A model generated the notes under the pieces. That model was given only the letters and a program-made list of their open reading frames with translations. It was not told the DNA's origin and made no database searches. Below, one piece after another: positions 12,259 through 21,529 of a DNA stretch of 64,000 nucleotides (position 1 is its first letter; every line of letters begins with the position of its first letter). A program made the position numbers and the translations under genes. The DNA lies in the NCBI GenBank assembly GCA_946122785.1, contig CAMGYJ010000006.1:620001-684000 (forward strand). The letters are read 5' to 3'. The DNA comes from Linum tenue. Taxonomy: Eukaryota; Streptophyta; Magnoliopsida; Malpighiales; Linaceae.

Positions 12259-12732
12259 GCTTTTTTTTTTAAAAATTCTGTTTTTTAAATTCTGTGTTTA
12301 ATGTTAATAATAATAAAAAAAATTAAAAAAATATACATAATAAAAGAATTTAGTTATATTATTGATAAATACTAATTTAGTTATAATGATAATTAATAAT
12401 AACGTATTCGATAAATGTTAATTTAGTTATAATTTAGTTATATAAAAAAAAATTAAAATCGTATTCGATAATTGTTATTTAAAGATAACAAATTTAAAGA
12501 ACATTATAAAAAAATTAAAAATGTGTTTTTATCATTTTAATAATCAAAATTTCAAAGTAATTCGTTTATCTACTTAATTATTAATAATTTTACCTTGATT
12601 AAAAAGTAAATAATTATTACATAGAACGTAACATAAATGTTAAAACTATTAGTTTTATAATTTTAATTATGAAAATCTTAAATTAATTACTTTATGTACT
12701 CCATTATTAATAATTCAAACTTTTTTTTGAAG

Positions 12733-13053
12733 ATGTCTGGACATGGAATGGGTAAACCGGATATGATTAAGGCGAGAAATAAGGAGAGAATGGAGGGTCG
12801 TGCTTGTAGACTTACGGCGACTGGTAGGAAGGAAAATGAAGAAAAAAATCCACCTAAGGTTAGAAGGAAGAAGAAGGCGGATGTAGTGCGTCCTGACGGC
12901 CACCCTACTGTGGGGCAGTTGTCTCTTAGTCGAGGCACTACCAGTACTCCTACACCAGATACCGCACCGGTATGGCAGGCTAATTGGAGTGATTCCATTG
13001 ACGAGGATGATGATGATGACGGTGATGCTGAGGTTGGGAATATAACACGATAA
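12733..13053 (+). CDS. Small MULE-encoded protein of unknown function (ORF2)
   Basis: 106 residues starting at an ATG directly after a T-rich tract and tttgaag, which looks like a splice acceptor. The matching donor would be at 11978, making a 755-bp 5' intron that contains the 12003-12258 hairpin. The protein starts MSGHGMGKPDM, has a strongly basic middle (several RRK/KKK runs around residues 20-62) and an acidic tail (DEDDDDDGD near 92-100). It has no domain that I recognise. It converges on the transposase gene, stopping 52 bp from that gene's stop, as an accessory gene would (compare mudrB of MuDR or the accessory genes of VANDAL elements; these are analogies of layout, not detected similarity). 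It could be a chance ORF. A length of 107 codons in an otherwise AT-rich, stop-rich stretch, with a plausible acceptor, favours a gene. Confidence 0.5.
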   Translation: MSGHGMGKPDMIKARNKERMEGRACRLTATGRKENEEKNPPKVRRKKKADVVRPDGHPTVGQLSLSRGTTSTPTPDTAPVWQANWSDSIDEDDDDDGDAEVGNITR

Positions 13054-13349
13054 ATTAATACAAAGAGTTACACTATATGTTTACCCGAAATTAGGAATAT
13101 AATTTCTAACCTGTATCATTATGGATCACCGGCTCCGTCCCATTCTCGAAGTTGGTTTGTGCATTCCCATTCGGTGCACCATCTAGCCAAAGAGCATAAC
13201 ACGATAAATTAATACAAAGAGTTACACTATATGTTTACCCGAAATTAGGAATATAATTTCTAACCTGTATCATTATGGATCGGCTCCGTCTCATCCTCGA
13301 AGTTGGTTTGTGCATTCACATTCGGGGCACCACCTATCTCATTTAAAAT
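13042..13349. repeat. 154-bp tandem duplication carrying a transposase micro-exon
   Basis: ataacacgataaattaat begins at 13042 and again at 13196, an exact 154-bp offset. The copies stay nearly identical through the intron part and about 90% alike through the coding part. Each copy contains the ORF2 stop-codon region, an intron-like stretch and a 23-25-codon transposase exon with its own acceptor and donor sequence. Confidence 0.85.
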
Positions 13350-16294
13350 AAATAGATTAGTTGTACACCATATTGAGGACAATTGAACACAACTAAAAGA
13401 AAAAGTTAATCTACCTGTATTTCCATCATTGTCCGGAGTTGCAGTCGGAAGTCTTGAACTTCTCCTCCCTCGTCTCCTCTCCACATGCTCGAAGTGAGAC
13501 AGGTTTCGAGTGGTGGACGTCCTTGGGCGACCGGGGCGGGGCTGTCCCCCATGCGGTTCATCAATGCCATCATTTTCAGGATGAAGATGGCTCCGGAGTA
13601 GGCCGATTGCACCTCGAATGGTCTCGTCGCCTCTATCAAGAACCTCCTGTACTAGACCTTGGAACACACCACGGTGGTAATCACTATGGTCATCCCACTC
13701 CGGCCGAGTAGGAGGTTCACGATAGTTGATAACGGTCCAGAATGGCAACACATCATACAAGGCGAAATCCCGATTTTCACGTCGTGCTAACTGAATGGAA
13801 CATCTACATGGGAGACCATAGGTAGGAAGAAACGTACATGTACAAGGTTCCCCTTCCACTGCTACCTCGAACAACATCAACCTCAGAGCTTCTAGAGTGA
13901 CTTTCGTATTCAACTCTCGAAATGGTTTTCCATCCGCTCGGAGCAGCTTCTTTTGTCGGGAATCCTCCAGCAGCTTCCTGATTTGAAGGTGTTGAGCCTC
14001 AATGTAATCATCGTTCTTCTTGTATACCTACAAACAATGAAGAACAATTAGGAAACTACTAAAACTTATGTGTGTATCAATAAAGATTTATTAGATTACT
14101 AACCGTGTCGACTGCGCCAGTAGATGATTGAAGCCACTTCTTGAAGGAGGAATGGGCAGCTTCAACCCTATTAGAGCTTGTGTTACCCAAATGCCGCAGT
14201 TGATTGGTATAACATTTAGCCCACATGTGTCTAACTGGTAACCACTCAGCTGTCATATACCCCCAAAGACGTCGGTACTGTACTCCCCAACCACGTCTGA
14301 AATTCTCTAAGGCAGTATCCATGTCTTCCACTGTCAATGCATATACAGCACGTTGCCAAGACGCCATGATCTGATCCACTGTCGGTTTGGCTGCATCTAT
14401 ACCACAATGAGTCGTCCTTCGCACCTCCGTTAGACACTTTGCTCTCACATTCCTATCCATATGCCAAAGACATAAAATATGAGTCGATGATGGAAACATT
14501 ACCCCCACGGTCTCAACCAATCCTCCTGCCTTGTCACTGACAAACACATCTGGAACAATGGGGCCAAGAAGATGTTGCAAATGCGTCAGAAGCCACTGGT
14601 ACGACTCCTTCGTCTCGTCGTACACTATTGCAGATGCAATGACAAAGTTCAATCCCACTGGTGTCATGCCGACAATCTCAACCCAAGGCATATCATACTT
14701 GTTGGTCTTGTATGTTGCATCTATCACGATCACATGGTGCCAAGCTCGCAACATCAATATTGACTCGGGGTGGGCTAGGAACAAGTGTGTAAGCACGTTA
14801 CGATCGTCCATATACTGCACATAGTAACCCTTCTCCTGCGCCATGCGGAAAGTATACTGTAAGGCTGTCATCTGACCAAGCTCTTCTTTCCTTATCTTGT
14901 GACACTCGTTATAAATCTGCTTTCTGTTGTGTGTTCCATTTGCACCTTTTCTGTCATTCACTGCCTTGTGGATATTCCTTGGTGGGACACCGGCTGATCT
15001 CAGCTCTCTGATGTATTGCTTGTCCTCTGTAGTCAAAACATTCCTTCCCTTTGATCCCTCCGGAAATAGCTCCAACTGATGATTGTGGAAACCCAAATTA
15101 GCACCAGGATTCTTTGTATTTGCCACCCCTAGGATCAACCAATATCCATCACCTGACCGCTCAAGCTTGATCTTAAACTCGCACCCCAACTTTTCAGTAG
15201 ATGTAAGAGGCCTCGTTTCCTTACTCGGATCAGGTTCCTTCGACTTCTTCTTCCTACCATGAGTGCAATGTAAGTAATGTCGCCAAGTACCTTCATTCGT
15301 ATTTTTTTTGTTCGATGCCCTCACCAAATAAAACCCAAAACCCTTTGCAATCTCAATGGCTGCTTCATATGCTTGCAACTCCGTAGTGTATTTCACGCCA
15401 TCAATGAAATCCGAGGTGTAATCATGGCCATCCGGATTGTAACTTCCAATATCCTGCAATGTTATCAGTATTAAAATTAATAATCATCATAACTTCATAT
15501 GCGAATCTATTATTTATGCAATAAATTTAATCTTAATTTGTAATGCAAAATCTAATCTTAATTTTCTAGATTAACACCAAATTAAATCTAATCTTAATTT
15601 AAGGCCAAATCTAATCTTAATTTCTAATGCTAATTCCTTCAATTCCAAAAATCTAATCAAAACCCAATAAATCTAATAAATTATATTAATCTTAATTTGT
15701 AATGCAAAATCTAATCTTAATTTTCTAGATTAACACCAAATTAAATCTAATCTTAATTTAAGGCCAAATCTAATCTTAATTTCTAATGCTAAATCCTTCA
15801 ATTCCAAAAATCTAATCTTAATTTCTAATGCTAAATCCTTCAATTCCAAAAATAATTATGCAAATAAATCTAATAAATTATATAAATCAAAACCCAACAA
15901 ATTATTTCATGGAACAATCATAAATCATATAAAAAAAAATTATTCAACGAAAAAAAAAAAAAAACCAAAAAATGCCCAACCGCAAGTGACCTGCGGTTTG
16001 ACCATGGTCGGACCGCAAATCACCTGCGGTTAAGCCATTGGTGGACCGCAATTGACCTGCGGTTGGACCATGGCTGAACCGCAGGTGATTTGCGGTCCGA
16101 CCATGGTCCAACCGCAGGTCAATTGCGGTCCACCAATGGCTCAACCGCAGGTGATTTGCGGTCCAGCCATGGTTCAACCGCAGGTCACTTGCGGTTGGAC
16201 CATGGTCGGACCGCAAATCACCCGCGGTTCCCATTTTCTGTTTTTTTTTTTTTTTTTTTGTTCATGTTCTTACCTCGTCGGAGTCGCTACTCAT
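13106..16294 (-). CDS. MULE transposase (FAR1-like N-terminus, DDE domain, SWIM zinc finger)
   Basis: Five-exon model on the minus strand: 16294-16274, 15453-14104, 14027-13415, 13333-13265, 13182-13106; all junctions are in phase, total 709 residues. The first exon encodes only MSSDSDE. Residues about 20-130 resemble the FAR1-type DNA-binding region with a WRHYLHC/CEFKIKL pattern. The MULE catalytic core has D252 (VIVIDATYKT), D314 (VFVSDKAGG), the CLWH motif at 335-338 and E438 (NRVEAAHSSF). A SWIM-type zinc finger follows (C519, C521, C531, C533). The last ligand is Cys where most MULE SWIMs have His, so it may be altered. The C-terminal part (GRPRTSTTRNLSHFEHVERRRGRRS) is the usual basic tail. 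The last two exons are tandem duplicates. Intron 1 (16273-15454) holds the right hairpin and an AT-rich tandem repeat. The enzyme would cut and join the MULE ends in the nucleus. Confidence 0.82.
15531..15850. repeat. 159-bp-period AT-rich tandem repeat in transposase intron 1
   Basis: tcttaatttgtaatgcaaaatc starts at 15531 and 15690, and about 130 bp after each start is nearly identical. A third partial copy (ctaatcttaatttctaatgc) follows at about 15811. Within it, the phrase aatctaatcttaattt recurs many times. Non-coding. Confidence 0.75.
15976..16198 (-). repeat. Near-perfect ~108-bp-arm inverted repeat (hairpin) in right MULE intron
   Basis: Symmetric about 16087. The outer ~97 bp of each arm pair with about five mismatches, and only a very small loop remains. 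The arms consist of ~33-bp units, typically accgcaggtcacttgcggttggaccatggtc with variants, and one further partial unit follows to about 16230. It is flanked by an A-tract (15950-15963) and a T-tract (about 16241-16259), as is the left hairpin, but its unit sequence is different. Confidence 0.85.
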
Positions 16295-16445
16295 GATTCA
16301 GACGTCCTATCGACGATATCGGCTTCAAAATGACGATGAGAGATTTTTCTCTCCTTAGAGAGTGTTTTTTTAGTCCAAGTGATGTTTGTTTGAGGAAGGG
16401 AAGGTAAAGAAGCTATGGGGGTTAAAAGTGTAACTTTTATTCTTT

Positions 16446-16491
16446 TTAGGGCGACCTTTAGCAATTTTAAGGGCGACCTTTAGCAACTCCC
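16446..16491 (-). repeat. MULE right terminal inverted repeat with internal doublet
   Basis: ttagggcgacctttagcaa (16446-16464) and taagggcgacctttagcaa (16468-16486), 22 bp apart, are inverted copies of the left-end doublet. The terminal 13 bases on both sides share the same spacing to the motif, which fixes the element boundary at 11564 and 16491. Confidence 0.8.
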
Positions 16492-16499
16492 TTATTTTA
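16492..16499. repeat. MULE target-site duplication, right
   Basis: ttatttta, identical to 11556-11563. The DNA after it continues the tandem-duplication unit. Confidence 0.8.
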
Positions 16500-17157
16500 A
16501 CTCATCCTAGTGTTGAATTTTTTTTCCTTACTTTTTTTAACGACTTAATAATTTATTAATTGCCCTTGTTTACTTGTCCCTAATCACGTGGCGTGGGGGA
16601 TCGTTGAATAAGACTGGGTTCAAAGTTTTAACTTTAAGCAAATAAACAACTCAATCCCTGTCATTAACCCACTTGATCGTCTACTAATAATTACCATAAT
16701 ACTTTGCTCTTAGTATATCAATCAATCAATTGACAACAATTTGGTGTAGATTTGTTTAATCATTTATCATTCCTATCGTCAAGAATTATCGAAATTCGTT
16801 TTTTTCATATATTTGTAGGCGGTACAAGTTCATCATCACATAAATATTAGATTAATTAAATCGTGCATCGGTATAACTCAAAGAAAGAAGAATCTTATCT
16901 AATATGAATTTAGCTCGGTCTGCTGCTAGGACATACAAAATGTTGGTGTTAGGCCGCCACAACTCGACCACATAGACCTTCGAGAATCAAAATCACCTCG
17001 ATATTATATCCAATAGGTTGACCATCCCAGTAACTTATGATCTACACGTTAGTCCTCACCGACACACCGCATCGATACTCAAATGTGTGAATGACCGTTT
17101 TGAATGATAACCGAGTTAGCTCTCTAGTCTCTCTACCTACTCATAAGCTTGGATGTG

Positions 17158-17460
17158 AATGGCAGACAGGATAACAGTAAGCAACCCCATCAAAAGAGAA
17201 ACAGATTTTACACCACTGTTGGATTCACATGAATCCAGGGAAAGGGATTGGGTGAAGACTGAAGTACAAGGCTGCCCTACACCAATGTTCAAACAAAGGG
17301 TTGTCCTAAACTTGGAGAGAAGGCTCCGTCCTGCAATTTTCTGTGTGGACATGTAGAGATGGGTGGCTTGACTTGGCATGACTCGTCGTTGTACTAGGAG
17401 AACTAGGTCGCTCATTTCATAGTCTCAATTGCACCAAGGGCGAATCTCATTAAAAATGGC
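17158..17460. other. ~300-bp segment unique to duplication unit 2
   Basis: Absent from unit 1, where ctctctagtctctct plus an aagcttg stretch leads straight on to the ttttataattta region. It contains ORFs of 65 codons (+) and 92 codons (-) with no motif I recognise. It may be an inserted sequence or a piece lost from unit 1. No clear terminal repeats or target duplication seen. Confidence 0.4.
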
Positions 17461-18248
17461 AAAGAAAAACATAGGATATTCGAACGTCTTTCGGAAGTTT
17501 CGGGTTTGAATTTTATAATTTAAGTTTCGTATTTAGATTGGTATAGATTATTCATTCGTTATGTCTGGAAAGAGAAAGTAGTGCAAACAATCGGTATATG
17601 GTGGACGGGGTCATTTTGAATGTGGTTAGTTAGTTGTGTTTGACATATTTAGGGTTTGAGTTTCAGCTTATGGTTAGAATAAATAGCAACTAGATAGTCT
17701 ATTTGATGGCTAGAAAGACCAACCTGGAAAAGGTTTGTAAAATGCATTTAGAGTTGGATTTATGAGTAAAAATCTCAATTTGCAAGTACCTTCTCTTTTG
17801 CTTCCAACAAGCATATTTGCATCCTATAATAGTTAGACTGCAACTACCATCAATCTTTTCACCTCAACTTTGCCAACTTTGCCAATGATATAAATCAGAC
17901 ACCCAAATTACACCCAAATACTCAATAGGCAAGCCTTTCGATGCTTAAAAAGAGCCGCATGACGACTCTTTTTCCTAACATTTCATAGTGGTCTTGTATT
18001 CTCTTTGTCCACGGTGTAGTCTAGATTGTTGATTTCATTACCGGACTCATGCTCTTACAATAATAACCCCCAATTTCCCATTGAATAAGAACCGCCATTT
18101 TCAGGCATTACAAGAAAGCATAAGCAAGAAAATTAGAAACATGATGATGAAGATGAACAATGGAGCTATTATTAGAAACACACACAATCAAGCGAATTAA
18201 CCACAAACCCAGAATCAAATTCCCCCCTGTTCTTCTTCTTCTTCTTCT

Positions 18249-21200
18249 TCACCCATCCACTTCGTAGAACGTCTTCCTGAAATTCTCCATGGCATAGTTC
18301 TCCAAACATAGCGCCAGCGACAAATTCCCGTCGACGCTGTACTTGGGCAAGATATTCCCCTTCCCTTCAAACAGATTCGCCGGCCGATTGAAGATCGGCC
18401 TCCCCCACCCGAAATCGGCGCACTCGAACGGCAATCGAATCCAGCTAATGATCTTCAGATTCGGCGTCCTGCAGGTCCCGGGGACCTGCATAATCGCCGA
18501 AGAATCGTTCGGATCCTCGAGGTAATCGATTGCAGATCTCAAATACTCGTCGTCCATCTGCTTAATCGCGCCGTGGATCCGGTCCACGGTCCGAATCAGC
18601 GGCTCGGAGACCAATTCCCCTGCCTCCGCCGTCGGGGTCGCGTGGAAGACGCAGTTCCCGAGGTAACCGGCGGGTAGCGGCGGGTTGAGGCGAGATCTGC
18701 CGTCGGTGGAGATGTGGAGCTTGGTGGGTTGGTCGGCGGCGAGATCCCGGGCTCTGGTGACGGCGCGCCAGATGTGAGCGGTGAGGATCTGGTACGTGCT
18801 GTATTTCGCCTTCGTAACGTTGTCGCGGGTAATCTGGTCTCTCAGGCTGTTGATCTGTTCGGGGGTGATTTCGAGGATCGCCATGGAGGTGGCGCCGTCG
18901 TTGCCGGCGGCGGAAGGGGGAGGAGGGGAGACCATGGTCGGCGGCGGGTCGTACTCGACGTGGTGGAATTTGGGGCTGGGCGGGGACCGGGCCCGGAGGA
19001 GGGTTCGGTCGAGGTACGGTTGGACCGGTACGGGCAGACCGCGGGCACAGTCGGCCCACGCGTTGATGAAGCTCAACGCGCCTTCGCCGTCGGCCACCGT
19101 GTGGTGCCAGCCTGTCCCCACGCACACTCCGCCGCACGAGAATCTCGTCACCTATTTTCACAAAAAAAAAAAAAAAAAAACATTACCCGTCAGTAAAAAT
19201 AATGTTTACATAAGTCACAGTCAGTAGAACATTTAGTGACGGAGGTGGTGATGTCTCGGTTGTCAAATTTCAATACCAAAACATTTTTTTTTACTATAAA
19301 AATCGCCGGAATAAATAAATTAGAATCAAAATCGGAATACGTTTGACAAAACATTGGAGCGTGATATAATATTATCACTTATTGGATGTGACATATTCAT
19401 ACTAAAAAAAGAGTAGACATCAAAGCGATATAATACTATCGTTCATGAGATGAATGCCGCAGAGATTTTGTTATAATTTCGCACTATGTATTACACTATT
19501 TTACTGTAAAAAAAAATATTACACTATTTGATATCAATCTCTTGTTTCAAAATCAAACTAAGCCAAACCAAGCCTACCCTTGAACAAATCCACAATGTTT
19601 TAACCACAAGACAATGTTGATCCTAACTTTTGGTGACCATGGAATTGAAAGTTGGCTTGGGGTAAATAGTTTTTCACCGGTAGTTTTTTACTTTTTCTCT
19701 TAGTGGCCTTCTAGGAAATGTTGCAAGCAAAAACAAAATTTCCAAGACCTTTCCACACTATGTTCCACCAACCATAATGGGACCACTCTTTTATTGCAAC
19801 CCATTTTCTGTCACAAGTACACTATGACCAGCTTGAATGTTCACTAAACAATGGAAAGGATAGGAAAAAAATAATCTTCAACCCTTAATTCCAGGACCCA
19901 ACTCAAAGGTTTCGAGACTTAGGTCAAGTACGTCTTGATGCCTAACAGACATTTAATCTTTCATTAGTTGTTCCTAAACTTTGTTGCCTAATATACACCA
20001 TAAATACGCTACGGTTGTACCAAGTATTAAGACCGATATCATCAATTGTGACACCGACACGTACATAAGTTGGGCAACAAGACACATTGTGAACAAAATG
20101 TGGTCCTATGGAGAATAACAAGTGGCGGCAAAAGAACAAAAAATGACCTGGTGAGCTGTTTGATTGGTACTTCTGTCTGGCCCTAACTTAACCAAGTTGT
20201 GTTTCTAAGTATGAATTTGATACTATGATGTCCCCGTCAGGTCGTCATTATTCACTCTCGTCTCGTCGCTAAATGTAGCAAGTAGTTATCTTTTATAGCC
20301 AAAGACTGGTGAATTTCGCACTTTCAAAAAAGTTCGTTTCCTACCCACAAAGATAATGTATAGTCTATTTTTTTTAGGGCAATGTCTATTTTTTACCCAA
20401 ACCTTTTTCAGATTCTTTTATTTTAACCAAACCTATAGAAATTCTATTTATTATCCAAACGTATTATAATTTATCAAAGTCTGGGCATTCATTCTGTTAC
20501 CGTTACTTATTTTGTCCACGTGAGAGGTGGGATTTTGTTTTGTTTTTTTTATAATCTTTTTATTAAAAATAGTAAATGATGGTATTCTGATCGCCACATA
20601 CGAAGTCAACTCATTATGGTCATACTTAGTCAGCATTACTAACAGAAAAGTTGACGGAGAGTTAACGTTTGGATAATTTTTAGGAATTCAATAGGTTTGG
20701 TTAAAATAAAAGAATCTGAAAAAGGTTTGGGTAAAAAATAGACATTGCCCTTTTTTTTATTTGTATAAATATACTCATTTTTTTAATAAATATGGAACCT
20801 AAAATATTTTATTAAACCCTAGCCAACCCCTTTATACTCATTTGTTTTGTCATATTCCACTCACATGGTCACTAAAAACTAGGCCACAATTTAAGAATCC
20901 ATTGAACCAAACGACGCACCACTCATAAAACGACAGAAAACAGAGAAAAGAGGACGAGAAAAAGAAAGAAAACAAGAGCCATTTACCTGCGTCACAAAAA
21001 GTGGGTAAGAAGACATGTCCGCCGAGTAGTCAACTCTAGGGACAAACTGAAGCAAATCCGTCCCGGGCATGAACTCGCCCAAATCGCTCATGGCGAGATC
21101 CGTCACGGCTTCCCTGAACAGCACGCCCGCGCCGTTGCAATCGATCTCGATCCGTCCCTTGTCGTCCTTCGCCAGCCTGCCCGCGGCGGGGTAGAACGTG

Positions 21201-21400
21201 ACTAAAACCTTCGCCAGGCCTTCCTTGAGGGCCTTGCCGTCGAAGAAGTTGTCGCCGGCGGAGCCGTCGGGCTTGTAGAGGTAGATCGTCGGGAGGTGGA
21301 TGCGGCCGTGGAGGAGGTCCATGTTGGAGAGCCATATTTTCTCCCTCGGGGTCTCGGAGAAAGGGCGGACGATGGTGGTTTCCGTAACCGTGACCTTCAT
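18249..21400 (-). CDS. Hydroxycinnamoyltransferase-like BAHD acyltransferase, copy 2
   Basis: Two exons on the minus strand: 21400-20987 and 19151-18249 (phase-0 intron of 1835 bp, CAG|GTAAAT ... AATAG|GTGACG), 438 residues. It starts MKVTVTETTIVRP and carries LSNMDLLHGRIHLPTIYLY, the catalytic HxxxD at H155-D159 (HHTVADG) and DFGWG at 384-388. As in copy 1, the sequence after DFGWG is RPANLFEGKGN, and this and the identical intron position show the two are recent-to-moderate paralogs. They lie tail to tail 10.3 kb apart. The intron is much longer than in copy 1 and has been lengthened by a MITE (20377-20750). Expected role: cytosolic acyl transfer from hydroxycinnamoyl-CoA in phenylpropanoid metabolism. 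HTVAD instead of the HCT-typical HHAAD leaves the acceptor open. GC-rich exons create long antisense shadow ORFs, which are not genes. Confidence 0.9.
20377..20750. mobile_element. MULE-type MITE with ~85-bp terminal inverted repeats, inside HCT-like 2 intron
   Basis: 374 bp. The left end (20377-20461, gggcaatgtctatttttt...) is repeated inverted at the right end up to 20750; the outer ~59 bp are identical and the rest is slightly diverged. It is flanked on both sides by the 9-bp tttttttta (20368-20376 and 20751-20759), the duplication length of Mutator-like elements. The interior has no coding capacity. Its terminal sequence differs from the 4.9-kb MULE's, so another autonomous element must have moved it. 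Confidence 0.8.
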
Positions 21401-21519
21401 TGTTTTTGGGGTTTTTAGTGACGGGAGGAGGGTGACGAGTCGTTGCTAAAGGGTGGAAGGAGTGGGGAAGGGATGAGAGTTGAGACGGTGGTGGGGAGAA
21501 TGGAGGTGGAGTTTGTTTT

Positions 21520-21526
21520 TTTTATA
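21520..21526 (-). promoter_or_regulatory. Probable TATA box of HCT-like 2
   Basis: On the minus strand this reads tctataaa-like, about 120 bp before the ATG at 21400; a leader of about 90 nt would follow. Inference from sequence and spacing. Confidence 0.45.
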
Positions 21527-21529
21527 GAA

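Larger units (their letters stand above)
11564..16491 (-). mobile_element. Mutator-like DNA transposon (MULE) with two convergent genes
   Basis: A 4.93-kb element bounded by an 8-bp target duplication and by inverted ends that each carry two copies of a 19-bp motif (see 11564-11609 and 16446-16491). Inside are a transposase gene reading leftwards (16294 to 13106) and a small ORF reading rightwards (12733-13053), with 52 bp between their stops. Each gene has, or is modelled to have, a first exon close to its own terminus with a GGTAAG-type donor, followed by an intron of 755-820 bp that contains a near-perfect GC-rich hairpin. The two-convergent-gene layout resembles maize MuDR in outline. No stop or frameshift is seen in the transposase model, so the copy could be recent or even functional. 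Confidence 0.85.
11501..17900. repeat. Diverged ~1.3-kb tandem duplication, unit 2, interrupted by the MULE
   Basis: Begins with actatgcataatttgctc, is split after 11563 by the MULE, resumes at 16492-16499 (target duplication) and runs to about 17900, ending in the same gatataaatca phrase that ends unit 1 (about 11490-11500). It also holds about 300 bp (17158-17460) with no counterpart in unit 1. Confidence 0.8.

Noticed and set aside
11677..12301. Long Arg/Ala/Gly-rich ORFs on both strands (up to 133 codons)
   Set aside because: They arise from GC-rich simple repeats and the palindromic array; composition is extreme, several frames are open at once, and no motif is present.
12003..16230. 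Regularly spaced repeats resembling a CRISPR array
   Set aside because: Plant nuclear DNA, units are contiguous variants without unique spacers, and the arrays are arm-scale palindromes inside a transposon.
18562..19227. Antisense ORFs of 148-199 codons over HCT-like 2 exon 2
   Set aside because: Shadow frames of a GC-rich BAHD exon; the sense frame carries HxxxD and DFGWG.
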